Shown one piece after another: positions 33,979 through 42,689 of a DNA stretch of 64,000 bases. This stretch comes from Orrella sp037026685. GTDB lineage: Bacteria > Pseudomonadota > Gammaproteobacteria > Burkholderiales > Burkholderiaceae_B. Under the pieces are notes generated by a model. That model saw only the letters and a list, made by a program, of their open reading frames with translations, was not told where the DNA came from and made no database searches. The stretch's first letter is position 1, and every line of letters starts with the position of its first letter. Where the stretch lies: assembly GCF_037026685.1 (NCBI RefSeq), contig NZ_JBANET010000003.1:186001-250000 (forward strand), read 5' to 3'. The translations under genes and the position numbers were made by a program.

Positions 33979-34130
33979 GGTGGGATCTCCTGCATAACGA
34001 TTGAATTGGGGGCATTGTGCAGGAGGCACCAAGAAATTTGATGTCTTATTTATCGTATATTTGAATGATTATTCCCTTACATGTTTGTGATTAAATATTC
34101 TTTCTTGTTTAGCCTTAGAATGAACTAATC
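33979..34130. promoter_or_regulatory. AT-rich divergent region between glmS and Lrp-type regulator
   Basis: The 152-base gap includes a very AT-rich stretch (about 34031-34130) that contrasts sharply with the surrounding coding DNA. It must hold both promoters and probably Lrp-type binding sites, which favour AT-rich curved DNA. No clear consensus site could be assigned by eye. Confidence 0.45.
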
Positions 34131-34631
34131 ATGCGCGAAACCGCCGCCGCATCCCTGCAACTGGACGAACTGGACTGGCGCATCCTGGCCCAGCTGCAGG
34201 AGAACAGCGCCCTGACCAACCAGGACCTGGCCGCAAGCGTGCATGCCTCGGCCCCTACCTGCCTGCGCCGGGTGCGCCGCCTGACCGAGGCCGGCATCAT
34301 CGCGCGGCAAGTGGCCTTGCTGGATCCGGCGCGCCTGCCCAGCACGCTGACCGCCATCATCGAGATCACGCTGGACAACCAGGCGGCCGAACGCATGGCC
34401 GACTTCGAAGCCATGATGCAGGACGAACCCGCCGTGCTGCAGTGCTATCGCGTCTCGCCCGGCCCGGACTTCGTGCTGGTCGCGCAGCTGCGCGACATGC
34501 CGGCCTATCACGCGCTGGTGCACCGGGCCTTCACGGCGCAGGCCAACGTGCGCAACGTGCGCACCTTCTTCTCGGTGCATCGGGCCAAGTTCGACACGCG
34601 CATGCCGATCGAGGCCATCGGCCCCGCATAG
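34131..34631 (+). CDS. Lrp/AsnC-family transcriptional regulator
   Basis: A 166-residue leucine-responsive-type regulator. An N-terminal helix-turn-helix (LDELDWRILAQLQENS ... QDLAASVHASAPTCLRRV) is followed by a RAM effector domain (about residues 75-150). It is divergent from glmS and is probably autoregulated. A role in controlling glmS would be new and is inference from position alone. Confidence 0.92.
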   Translation: MRETAAASLQLDELDWRILAQLQENSALTNQDLAASVHASAPTCLRRVRRLTEAGIIARQVALLDPARLPSTLTAIIEITLDNQAAERMADFEAMMQDEPAVLQCYRVSPGPDFVLVAQLRDMPAYHALVHRAFTAQANVRNVRTFFSVHRAKFDTRMPIEAIGPA

Positions 34632-34649
34632 CAGGGCCTGACGGCGGCC

Positions 34650-35708
34650 TCACTGCCCCAGCAGCCGCTCGAACTGCGCCAGATAGCGCCGCCCCATCTG
34701 CGTCACGTCGTGTTCGCTGCGCACGTAGGCGTAGGCCTTTTCCACCGCCTGCGCGCGATAGGCCGCATCGTCCAGCATGCGCGCCATGCCGGCGGCCAGG
34801 GCCTGGTGATCGCCCACCGGCACCAGGCAGCCGCGCCCTTCCCCCACGCTTTCGCGCAGGCCACCGGCGTCGGTGGAAACCACCGGCACGCGCAGCAGGA
34901 AGGCATCGAGCACGCTGCTGCCCAGCGCCTCTTCCTCCGAGGCCATCACGAACACGTCCATGATGCTGTAGAAGTCCTCGACGCCGCGCCGGAAACCGGC
35001 CAAGTGGTAGACCTGCTGCAAGCCGCTGGCCGCCACCAGCTCGCGCGCGGCCTGCTCGCGGTTGCCGCCGCCGCCGAAGTGCAGGAAGACAAAGTCCTGG
35101 CGCTGCCCGGCCAGCAGCGCCACCGCGCGGATCAGGGTCAGCGGGTCCTTGTCCTGGATCAGCGCGGCGGAGGTCGCCAGCACGCGCTTGCCTTGCAGGC
35201 CGAACTCGGCCACCAGGGCCTGGACGTTGGCCTGGTCGATGGCGCGCGGCTCGACCGCGCTGCGGATGACCACGGGCGCCAGGCCCAGCCGGCGCGGCTC
35301 GCCGGCCGCCATGTCGCTGACGGCCACGATCAGGTCGGCATGGCGCCACTTCCAGCCGGTCTTCCATTGCTCGCCGGGCCGCACCGTGAAGGAGGTGCGG
35401 CGCGAGAACGCCACCTTGGCGCGGTGCAGGGGCTTGGCCAGCACCGCCCAGGTCAGGGTATTGGCGGTTTGCGCGTGGATGATGTCGTAGCGCCGGCCGT
35501 GGCGCGCCAGCCAGGCCAGCTGGGCCGGCGCGCGGCGCACTTCGTGCACCGCGAAGCCCTCGGCGCGGGCGCGCTCGGCCATCTGCCCGCCGGCGCGCGT
35601 CAGCAGCTCGACCGCGTGGCCCGCGCGGCGAAACGCCTGCATGCAATACAGCGTCTGCCGCTCGCCGCCGCGCCAGCCCTTCTCGAAATTCAGCTGCAGG
35701 ATCCTCAT
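34650..35708 (-). CDS. GT4-type glycosyltransferase
   Basis: A 352-residue GT-B-fold glycosyltransferase of family 4. The N-terminal acceptor domain begins ILQLNFEKGWRGGERQT. The C-terminal donor domain shows LIQDKDPLTLIRA, the SEEEALGSSVLDAFLLRVPVVSTDAGG region (split at EALGSSVLDA) and the conserved glutamates of the EX7E-type site. It probably adds a sugar to lipopolysaccharide core or another surface glycan. It lies alone, converging with the Lrp gene. Confidence 0.88.
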   Translation of the reverse strand: MRILQLNFEKGWRGGERQTLYCMQAFRRAGHAVELLTRAGGQMAERARAEGFAVHEVRRAPAQLAWLARHGRRYDIIHAQTANTLTWAVLAKPLHRAKVAFSRRTSFTVRPGEQWKTGWKWRHADLIVAVSDMAAGEPRRLGLAPVVIRSAVEPRAIDQANVQALVAEFGLQGKRVLATSAALIQDKDPLTLIRAVALLAGQRQDFVFLHFGGGGNREQAARELVAASGLQQVYHLAGFRRGVEDFYSIMDVFVMASEEEALGSSVLDAFLLRVPVVSTDAGGLRESVGEGRGCLVPVGDHQALAAGMARMLDDAAYRAQAVEKAYAYVRSEHDVTQMGRRYLAQFERLLGQ

Positions 35709-35785
35709 GCGCGCTCCGCCCGGCGCCGGGCAAAGCGGGGATTATAGAAGCGGGCCGGGCGGTATCGGGCTGACACGCGCGCGCC

Positions 35786-36682
35786 TCATTCCAGATAGCG
35801 CCGGCACGCATCCACCAACGCCTCGGGCATCTCCTCGGCCAGATAGTGCCCGCAAGGCAGCGCCTCGCCGCACAGGTCCGCGGCGTAGTCCCGCCACAAG
35901 GCCAGCGGATCGAAGCAGCGGGCCAGGCCGCCGTGCTCGCCCCAGAGCACGGCAACCGGCATGGCCAGCCGGCGGCCGGCCGACCGGTCGGCGCGGTCGT
36001 GTTCCAGGTCGATGCCGGCGGCGGCCCGGTAGTCCTCGCACATCGCATGGATGGCCGCCGGCTCGCGCGCATGGCGCACGTACTCATCCCAGGCGCGCGG
36101 ATCGAAGGCATCCATGCCGGCATGGCGCGTGCCCATGAAGCGCCGCAGCATGAATTCCGGGTCCGCGCCGACCAGCGTCTCGGGCAGCGGCTCGGGCTGG
36201 ATCAGGAAGAACCAGTGCCAATAGGTGCTGGCAAAACGCATGTCCGTCTGTTCATACATCGCCAGCGTGGGTGCGATGTCCAGCAGCACCAGCCGGGAAA
36301 CCGCCTGCGGATGGTCCAGCGCCAGGCGGTGCGCCACCCGCGCGCCCCGGTCGTGTCCCATCACGGCAAAGCGCGCGTGGCCCAGCGCCCGCATGACCGC
36401 CAGCTGGTCCGCCGCCATCGCGCGCTTGGCATAGCGCGCCCCGCCCCGGCTGGCGGGCTTGCCGGCCTGTCCGTAGCCGCGCAGGTCGGTCGCCACCACG
36501 GTATGGCGCCGCGCCAGCGGCCCGGCCACCTTGTGCCACATGGCGTGGGTCTGGGGAAAGCCATGCAGCAGAAGCAGCGGCGGGCCGCTGCCGCCCGTGA
36601 CGTAGGGGATGGCGATTTCCTCGTCCGCCTCGCGGCAGACCACGGTGCCGCGCCGAAAGCCGGAAAACAGCGCCTCTTGCAT
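35786..36682 (-). CDS. Alpha/beta hydrolase, haloacetate (fluoroacetate) dehalogenase-like
   Basis: A 298-residue alpha/beta hydrolase closely resembling the characterised fluoroacetate dehalogenases. The nucleophile elbow is GHDRGAR with an aspartate (D111) instead of serine; carboxylate-binding arginines R112 and R115 follow. The acid is D135 (LLDIAPT) and the base H279 (PCGHYL). The halide pocket residues H156, W157 (YWHWFFLIQP) and Y218 (CEDYRAAAGIDLEHD) match the fluoride-stabilising trio of the Rhodopseudomonas enzyme almost position for position. It is divergent from the FAD oxidoreductase cluster, and a GGAGG site precedes the ATG. An epoxide hydrolase activity is the main alternative. 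Confidence 0.82.
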   Translation of the reverse strand: MQEALFSGFRRGTVVCREADEEIAIPYVTGGSGPPLLLLHGFPQTHAMWHKVAGPLARRHTVVATDLRGYGQAGKPASRGGARYAKRAMAADQLAVMRALGHARFAVMGHDRGARVAHRLALDHPQAVSRLVLLDIAPTLAMYEQTDMRFASTYWHWFFLIQPEPLPETLVGADPEFMLRRFMGTRHAGMDAFDPRAWDEYVRHAREPAAIHAMCEDYRAAAGIDLEHDRADRSAGRRLAMPVAVLWGEHGGLARCFDPLALWRDYAADLCGEALPCGHYLAEEMPEALVDACRRYLE

Positions 36683-36707
36683 GGGGCCTCCGTTTCTTCT
36701 ACAGTTT

Positions 36708-36731
36708 GCATACCTGTATACAAGTATACAG
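36708..36731. promoter_or_regulatory. Triple 8-bp repeat containing a perfect palindrome, candidate GntR operator
   Basis: Three in-register 8-mers lie end to end: GCATACCT, GTATACAA, GTATACAG. The last two contain the perfect palindrome CTGTATAC-AA-GTATACAG (36714-36731). The core GTATAC resembles operators of FCD-type GntR regulators. It sits between the dehalogenase and the FAD oxidoreductase, 23 bases before the latter's start, so a protein bound here could control both. Confidence 0.6.
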
Positions 36732-36753
36732 ATTAGCCAAACAGGAGGAAGAC

Positions 36754-38118
36754 ATGGCTGAATTCGATTGCGACGTCGCAGTCATCGGCGGGGGCGTAAC
36801 CGGCGTGGCGGCCGGCATCGCCGCCGCCCGGCAGGGCGCCAGGACCCTGCTGCTCGAACCGCGCCCCTTCGTGGGCGGCAATGCCACCACCGGGCTGTGC
36901 CTGCACAACTACGTCACCCGCTACGGACGGCAGGTGGTGTTCGGCCTGGCCCAGGAGATCGTGGACGAGCTGATCGCCATGGGCGGGGCCGTGGGCCACG
37001 TGCCCTACGAGGGCTTCACCAGCGCGGTCACGCCGGTGGACGGCAATTATTTCCGCATCAAGACCACCGAGATGCTGGCGCGCGCCGGCGTCCAGGTGCT
37101 CTACGGCGCCACCGTGGTGGACGTGCAGACGCGCGGGCGCGGCATCGAGAGCCTGCGCTTTGCCGCCAAGGGCGGACTGCATGCCCTGCGCGCGCGCAAT
37201 GTCATCGACGCCACCGGCGACGGCGACATCGCGGCCATGGCGGGCGTGCCGTTTCGCAAGGGCGACGGCCCCCGGGAACGCATGCAGCCGATCTCGATGA
37301 TCCTGCACTTTCACAACGTGGACACGCGCCGCATCGCGGCCGAGCTGGGCGAGATCGCGCCGGCCATGGCGAGCCGGCCGGAAGGCGGCGAGCCCATCCC
37401 GGTGTACTTCAACGGCTCGTTCTCGAAGTGGAACGACGCCATCATGGCCGAAGGACTGTTCCCCAACCGCGACCGGCACGTGTTCTTCAACACCGTCTGG
37501 CCCGACCAGATCAACGTCAACACCTCGGCCGTGCTGGACCTGGACGGCACCGACCCGGTCCAGCTCTCGCGCGCGACGGTGGAACTGACCGCGCAGTGCG
37601 CGCGCATCGGCGACTTCCTCAAGCGCCACGTGCCGGGCTTCGAGCACAGCTATTGCATCCCGGCGGCCATCCCCGGCGTGCGCGAATCGCGCAACATCAA
37701 CGGCCGCTACCAGCTCAGCGACGAGGACGTGCTCGAAGGCCGCAAGTTCGAGGACACCATCGGCCAGGTCTGCTTTCCGGTGGACATCCACGCGCCCGAA
37801 AGCAGCCAGGCGATCTTTCACCAGATCGGCGGCGATGGCGCGTTCGACATCCCGTATCGTACGATGCTGCCCGCGGACTACGACAACCTGGTGGTGGCCG
37901 GGCGCTGCGTTTCGGCGACCCACGTGGCCCACGGCGCCACGCGCAACATGGCGCCATGCCTGGTGATGGGCGAAGCCGCGGGAACGGCCGCGGCGATGGC
38001 CAGCGCCGCGGGCGGCCAGGCCGGCACGCTGGCGGTCCAGGCCCTGCAAGACGAACTGTTGAAGAACCGCGTATACCTGGGCGAGGCCTTTGCCCACCGA
38101 ACGGAGACACATGTTTAG
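36754..38118 (+). CDS. FAD-dependent oxidoreductase
   Basis: A 454-residue flavoprotein of the FAD-dependent oxidoreductase family (Pfam FAD_oxidored type). The dinucleotide-binding site is VAVIGGGVTGVAAGIAAARQG and the second FAD contact is RNVIDATGDGDIAAMAG, with a C-terminal VAGRCVSATHVAHGATR. It is cytoplasmic and has no signal peptide. ATG 36754 follows a strong AGGAGGAA site. Its last 8 bases overlap the GntR gene start. Oxidised substrate unknown; the shared operator and Bug receptor suggest a carboxylic acid. Confidence 0.88.
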   Translation: MAEFDCDVAVIGGGVTGVAAGIAAARQGARTLLLEPRPFVGGNATTGLCLHNYVTRYGRQVVFGLAQEIVDELIAMGGAVGHVPYEGFTSAVTPVDGNYFRIKTTEMLARAGVQVLYGATVVDVQTRGRGIESLRFAAKGGLHALRARNVIDATGDGDIAAMAGVPFRKGDGPRERMQPISMILHFHNVDTRRIAAELGEIAPAMASRPEGGEPIPVYFNGSFSKWNDAIMAEGLFPNRDRHVFFNTVWPDQINVNTSAVLDLDGTDPVQLSRATVELTAQCARIGDFLKRHVPGFEHSYCIPAAIPGVRESRNINGRYQLSDEDVLEGRKFEDTIGQVCFPVDIHAPESSQAIFHQIGGDGAFDIPYRTMLPADYDNLVVAGRCVSATHVAHGATRNMAPCLVMGEAAGTAAAMASAAGGQAGTLAVQALQDELLKNRVYLGEAFAHRTETHV

Positions 38119-38797
38119 CGCCAATGCTTTCGATCCCTTGTGGGTAAGCGTCGCCGAACCGCTGCGGCGCCGCATCGTGGAGGGCGAAATCCCTCCCGGG
38201 CAGCTGTTGTCCGAGAACCAGCTCGCACAGGAGTTCGGCGTCAGCCGCACGCCCGTGCGCGAGGCCCTGCGCATCCTGATCGACGAAGGACTGGTCGAGA
38301 TGATGCCCGGGCGCAAGGTGCGCGTGGCCGTACCGGATCCGCAGGACGTCCGGGAAATCTACGACGTGCGCTGGTTGCTCGAGGCCGAGGCGCTGCGCCG
38401 GCTGGCGGCCGATCCGCCGCTGTGCGAGCGCACTTGTGCCCAGCTGCAACGGCATTGCCAGCAAGGAAGCGAAGCATTGGCGCAGCAGGACCGCCGCCAA
38501 CTCGCCGCGGCCAACGAGCGGTTCCACGAGACCATCGTGGCCGCGCTCGGAAACAGGCGCCTGATCGCACAGTTCCGGACCATCTACAACCTGATCTCGC
38601 TGTACCGCCACCAGACCTTGCAAAGCGAAGGCTGGGCCCAGGCGGGCAATGCGGATCATGCGCGGCTGGTCGAACTGATACGCGCGCAGGACCTGGACGC
38701 GGCGCTGACCTTATTGAAAGAACATCTGGACCATGCGCGGCAGATCATGCTCGAACGCATGCGCCAGAGAACGGGCCCGCAGGGCAAGCACGGCTAG
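38111..38797 (+). CDS. GntR-family regulator, FCD/FadR subfamily
   Basis: A 228-residue GntR regulator. A winged helix domain (LSENQLAQEFGVSRTPVREALRIL, split at FGVSRTP) is followed by an all-helical FCD effector domain (about residues 80-215) with the metal-coordinating pattern NERFHETI and later LYRHQ and DHARLVELI histidines. The start overlaps the oxidoreductase stop by 8 bases and GGAGAC precedes it. It most likely binds the palindrome at 36714-36731 and represses its own operon until a carboxylate effector appears. Confidence 0.92.
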   Translation: MFSANAFDPLWVSVAEPLRRRIVEGEIPPGQLLSENQLAQEFGVSRTPVREALRILIDEGLVEMMPGRKVRVAVPDPQDVREIYDVRWLLEAEALRRLAADPPLCERTCAQLQRHCQQGSEALAQQDRRQLAAANERFHETIVAALGNRRLIAQFRTIYNLISLYRHQTLQSEGWAQAGNADHARLVELIRAQDLDAALTLLKEHLDHARQIMLERMRQRTGPQGKHG

Positions 38798-38858
38798 ACG
38801 CGCTCGAAACCTCCGACACGCCGGCCGTCCGTCCTCGAAGCGCCCGAGGAGACAAACC

Positions 38859-39836
38859 ATGAATCGTCGTCATGCCATCGGACTGGCCGGCGCGCTGCTG
38901 GCCGCCGCCTTCCTGTCCTCGCCCGCCGCCGCCGGCCAGGACTTTCCCAATCGCCCCGTCACCGTCATCGTGCCCTATCCGCCGGGCCAGGCCTCGGACC
39001 TGATCATGCGGCTGATCAGCGCCAAGGCGGCCAAGTCGCTGGGCCAGCCCGTCGTGGTGGAGAACCGCGCGGGCGCCAGCGGCAACATCGGCACCGACGT
39101 GGGCGCGCGGGCGCCCAAGGACGGCTACACGCTGACCCTGGCCACCGCCGCGCTGCCGATCTCGGCCAACACCTACGACAACCTGCCCTTCGACCTGCGC
39201 AAGGACTTCGCGCCGGTGCTGCTCATGACCGCCATGCCGCTGGTGCTGGTGACCGCGCCCGAGTCCGGCCTGCGCGACGTCAAGACCCTGGTGGAGCAGG
39301 CGCGCGCCCGGCCGGGCGCGATCACTTTTGCCTCGTCGGGCCCGGGCACCAGCCATCACCTGACCGGCGAGCTGTTCAAGGCGCGCTCGGGCCTGGACAT
39401 GCTGCACGTGCCCTACAAGGGCAGCAGCCCGGCGCACGTGGACCTGATGGGAGGCCGGGTGGACGTGATGTTCGACAACATCGTGGCGGTGCGCAACAAC
39501 GTGCGCGAAGGCAAGCTGCGGGCGCTGGCGGTCACCTCGCCGCAGCGCAGCCCTTCGCTGCCGGATGTGCCCACGCTGCGCGAGGCCGGCTACGAGGACA
39601 TGGACACGCAAGCCTGGTTCGGCCTGCTGGTGCCGGCCGGCACGCCCGAGCCGGCCATCGCCAGGCTTAACGAAGCCTTTGCCCAGGCCCTGTCGGACCC
39701 GGACATCCAGTCGCGCCTGGCGGACATGGGCGCGCGCGTGACGCCCGGCACGCCGCAGGCCTTCGGCCAGTTCATCGAGGCCGAGATCGAGAAATGGCGG
39801 CCGGTGGTCGAGCGCGCCGGCATCAAGATGCAGTGA
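38859..39836 (+). CDS. Bug-family periplasmic solute-binding protein
   Basis: A 325-residue Bug receptor with a signal peptide ending near SSPAAAGQDFPNRP and the VTVIVPYPPGQASD start; the second glycine of the usual PGG is replaced by glutamine. VVENRAGASG follows. The ATG at 38859 is preceded by GAGGAGACAAACC. It is third in the FAD oxidoreductase - GntR - Bug operon and is a likely receptor for the oxidoreductase substrate. Confidence 0.92.
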   Translation: MNRRHAIGLAGALLAAAFLSSPAAAGQDFPNRPVTVIVPYPPGQASDLIMRLISAKAAKSLGQPVVVENRAGASGNIGTDVGARAPKDGYTLTLATAALPISANTYDNLPFDLRKDFAPVLLMTAMPLVLVTAPESGLRDVKTLVEQARARPGAITFASSGPGTSHHLTGELFKARSGLDMLHVPYKGSSPAHVDLMGGRVDVMFDNIVAVRNNVREGKLRALAVTSPQRSPSLPDVPTLREAGYEDMDTQAWFGLLVPAGTPEPAIARLNEAFAQALSDPDIQSRLADMGARVTPGTPQAFGQFIEAEIEKWRPVVERAGIKMQ

Positions 39837-39846
39837 CGCCGGCCCG

Positions 39847-39876
39847 CCAGGGCATCAGCCGCGGCCGATGCCCTGG
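39847..39876. terminator. Bidirectional hairpin between Bug gene and UDP-glucose dehydrogenase
   Basis: CCAGGGCATC and GATGCCCTGG form a perfect 10-base-pair stem with a 10-base loop between two converging genes; the right half lies inside the dehydrogenase 3' end. No U-run is present. It is positioned to end both transcripts. Confidence 0.5.
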
Positions 39877-41177
39877 TACTGGATGCCCATTTCGCGCATC
39901 TCGGCCGGATCGTAGAGGTTGCGCCCGTCCAGGATGACGGGCGTCTTGAGCAGCGACTTGATGCGCTCGAAGTCGGGCGCGCGAAAGACCTTCCATTCGG
40001 TCATGATGATGAGCGCGTCGGCGCCATCGAGCGCCGCGTACATATCGTCCACGAAGCTGACCGCCGGCTGCCCGGCCAGCACCTTGCGCGCCTCGTGCAT
40101 GGCCACCGGGTCGTGCGCGGCGATGGCCGCGCCGCGCGAGGCCAGCGCGGCGATCACTTCCAGGCTGGGCGCCTCGCGCATGTCGTCGGTATTGGGCTTG
40201 AAGGCCAGGCCCCACATGGCAAAACGCTTGCCCGAGAGATCCTCGCCAAAGCGCTTGATGGCCTTCTGGGCCAGGCGCTGCTTCTGCGCGTGGTTGGCCA
40301 CCTCGACCGCGCTGACCACGTGCATCGGCACGCCATGCTCCTGGGCCGTGCGGATGAGCGCCTGCACGTCCTTGGGAAAGCACGAGCCGCCGTAGCCGGC
40401 GCCGGGGTACAGGAAGTGATGGCCGATGCGCGAGTCCGCGCCGATGCCCCGGCGCACCTGCTCGACGTCCGCGCCCAGCGCCTCGGCCAGGCAGGCGATC
40501 TCGTTCATGAACGAGATGCGCGTGGCCAGCATGGCGTTGGCCGCGTACTTGGTCAGCTCGGCCGAGCGCACGTCCATCACCATCACGCGTTCGTGAGTGC
40601 GCTGGAAAGGACCGTAGATGCGGCGCATCACGCTGATGGCGTGCTCTTCGTCGGCGCCCACGATGACGCGCTCGGGGCTCATGAAATCCTTGACCGCCGA
40701 GCCTTCCTTGAGGAACTCCGGGTTGGACACCACGCTGAACGGCAGGTCCAGGCCGCGCTCGGCCAGCACGCCGGCCACGGCCTGGCGCACCTTGTCGGCC
40801 GTGCCCACGGGCACGGTGGACTTGTCCACGATGATCTTGCGCTCGGTCATGTGCGCGGCGATATTGCGCGCGGCGGCCAGCACGTATTGCAGGTCGGCCG
40901 AGCCGTCCTCGCCCGGCGGCGTGCCCACCGCGATGAACTGCACCTCGCCGAAGGCCACGCTGGCGGCCACGTCGGTGGTGAACTGCAGCCGGCCGGCCCG
41001 CACGTTGCGCTCGACCAGCTCGTCCAGCCCCGGCTCGTAGATCGGGATGCGGCCCTCGCGCAGCATCTGCACCTTTTCCTCGTTGACGTCCAGGCACATC
41101 ACGTCATTGCCCATGTCCGCGAGGCAGGCGCCCGTTACCAGGCCCACGTAGCCGGTGCCGATCACAGTGATTTTCAT
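39855..41177 (-). CDS. ugd: UDP-glucose 6-dehydrogenase
   Basis: A 440-residue UDP-glucose/GDP-mannose dehydrogenase that oxidises UDP-glucose to UDP-glucuronate with NAD+, a precursor of surface polysaccharides. The N-terminal Rossmann motif is ITVIGTGYVGLVTGACLADMG (split at GTGYVG), and the catalytic cysteine is in GAGYGGSCFPKD. NPEFLKEGSA and the C-terminal VILDGRNLYDP domain agree with the UDP-glucose type. It lies alone on the minus strand, upstream of a 123-base gap before the MFS gene. Confidence 0.94.
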   Translation of the reverse strand: MKITVIGTGYVGLVTGACLADMGNDVMCLDVNEEKVQMLREGRIPIYEPGLDELVERNVRAGRLQFTTDVAASVAFGEVQFIAVGTPPGEDGSADLQYVLAAARNIAAHMTERKIIVDKSTVPVGTADKVRQAVAGVLAERGLDLPFSVVSNPEFLKEGSAVKDFMSPERVIVGADEEHAISVMRRIYGPFQRTHERVMVMDVRSAELTKYAANAMLATRISFMNEIACLAEALGADVEQVRRGIGADSRIGHHFLYPGAGYGGSCFPKDVQALIRTAQEHGVPMHVVSAVEVANHAQKQRLAQKAIKRFGEDLSGKRFAMWGLAFKPNTDDMREAPSLEVIAALASRGAAIAAHDPVAMHEARKVLAGQPAVSFVDDMYAALDGADALIIMTEWKVFRAPDFERIKSLLKTPVILDGRNLYDPAEMREMGIQYQGIGRG

Positions 41178-41300
41178 AGACTCATCAGCCTTCGTTCAAA
41201 TAGGGTTCAAGCACGCTGCGGACTAGCCCGGTCGCTCCCTGCGCAGCCGGGGCGATTATAGGTGGCGGGGTCCGGCGCAGTTGTCACAACCTGCATCCGC

Positions 41301-42689
41301 TCAGCCCATGCGGCGATAGCGCCAGGCATTGACCGCCAGCGCCGCGAAAGCGCACGCGCTGCCCAGCGCCAGGGCATGGGTAGGCCCGCCGCTTGCGCTC
41401 AGGCCGAATCCCAGCGCCACCAGGGCCGTGCCGAAGCTCTGGCCGAACACGCGCGTCACCGCCTGCAGCCCGCCGGCCGCGCCGCTGCGGCTGATCGGCG
41501 CGGCGGTCAGCATGGCGCGATTGTTGGGGGTCTGGAAAAAGCCGAAACCGACGCCGGCCACCACCATGGCCGCCACCACCCAGCCCAGCCCCGCATCCAC
41601 CGGCAGCAGCACCAGGGCCAGCAGCCCCAGGCCCATGGCCGCCGCACCGATGCCGGCCAGCAGCGCGGCAGACAGGGAATCGGACAGGCGCCCGGCCAGC
41701 GGCGCGGTAGCCGCCGCGCCCAGCGGCCAGGCGGCCATCAGCAGGCCCGTGGTGAGATGGTCGCGCTGCAGCACCTGCTGGAAATAGAAAGGCAGGCTGA
41801 CGAACGAAGCCATCTGCGCGGCAAAGGACAGGGCCGATGCCGCCACCGCATAGGCAATCGTGTTCACGCGCAGCAGGTCCACCGGCACCAGCGGCGCGGG
41901 GCGTTGCAGCGAGCGGCGCACCAGCACATAGCCCAGCGCCGCGGCCGCGGCCATCAGGCCCAGCGCGCGCCCTGGCCGCGCGGCCAGGTGGTCCACGCCG
42001 ATGATGAACAGCGCCAGCGCCAGCATGCACAGCAGGGCGCTGAGCCAGTCGAAGGGCTTGGCCGTGGTCGGCACGTCCGGCAGCATGCGCACGCCGAAGA
42101 AGGCCGCCAGGCAAATCGGCACGTTCACCGCGAAGATCCACGGCCAGGAGGCCACCGACAGGATGGCCGAGCCGATGGTCGGCCCCATCACGGTCAGCAC
42201 GCCCACGGCCATGGCGTTCACGCTGATGCCGCGGCCCAGCATGCGCATGGGATAGATGTTGCGCACCAGCCCGCCGAACAGGCACATCAGCGTGGCCGCG
42301 CCCACGCCCTGGAAGGTGCGCGCCGCGATCAGCATCGCCAGCGAGCCGGCCAGGGCGCTGGCCAGCGAGCCGCACAGGAACAGGCCCAGCCCGCAGGCGA
42401 ACATGCGCCGAAAACCCACCCGCTCGGCCACGGCCGACAGCGGCAGCAGCATGGTGACCACGGTCAGGTTATAGGCGTTGACGATCCACACGGCCGAGGC
42501 CGAGGAAATGCCCAGGTCGGCCGAGATGGTGGGCAGCGCCACGTTGGCGATGGTCGCGTCCAGCACCGCCAGCGCCATGCCGGTGAGCAGGGTAAGCACG
42601 GCCCAGTGCCGCCGCGGCGCGGGCAAGCCGTCCGGCGCGCAGGCCCTGGCGGCGCCGGCCTGCGCGGACGCTGGCTGCGGATCGCTCAA
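41301..42689 (-). CDS. DHA2-type (EmrB/QacA) MFS efflux transporter
   Basis: A 462-residue transporter with about 14 hydrophobic segments, as in the EmrB/QacA drug:H+ antiporters. The motif LDATIANVALPTI in helix 1 is characteristic of that subfamily. The start looks like TTG at 42689, whose TTGA overlaps the glmU stop; no ATG or GTG lies between the glmU stop and the first transmembrane helix. It is therefore likely co-translated with glmU. Substrate unknown. Confidence 0.82.
   Translation of the reverse strand: MSDPQPASAQAGAARACAPDGLPAPRRHWAVLTLLTGMALAVLDATIANVALPTISADLGISSASAVWIVNAYNLTVVTMLLPLSAVAERVGFRRMFACGLGLFLCGSLASALAGSLAMLIAARTFQGVGAATLMCLFGGLVRNIYPMRMLGRGISVNAMAVGVLTVMGPTIGSAILSVASWPWIFAVNVPICLAAFFGVRMLPDVPTTAKPFDWLSALLCMLALALFIIGVDHLAARPGRALGLMAAAAALGYVLVRRSLQRPAPLVPVDLLRVNTIAYAVAASALSFAAQMASFVSLPFYFQQVLQRDHLTTGLLMAAWPLGAAATAPLAGRLSDSLSAALLAGIGAAAMGLGLLALVLLPVDAGLGWVVAAMVVAGVGFGFFQTPNNRAMLTAAPISRSGAAGGLQAVTRVFGQSFGTALVALGFGLSASGGPTHALALGSACAFAALAVNAWRYRRMG

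Noticed and set aside
33979..34130. glmS ribozyme or riboswitch upstream of glmS
   Set aside because: The glmS ribozyme is known from Gram-positive bacteria, and the gap is simply AT-rich without its conserved core.
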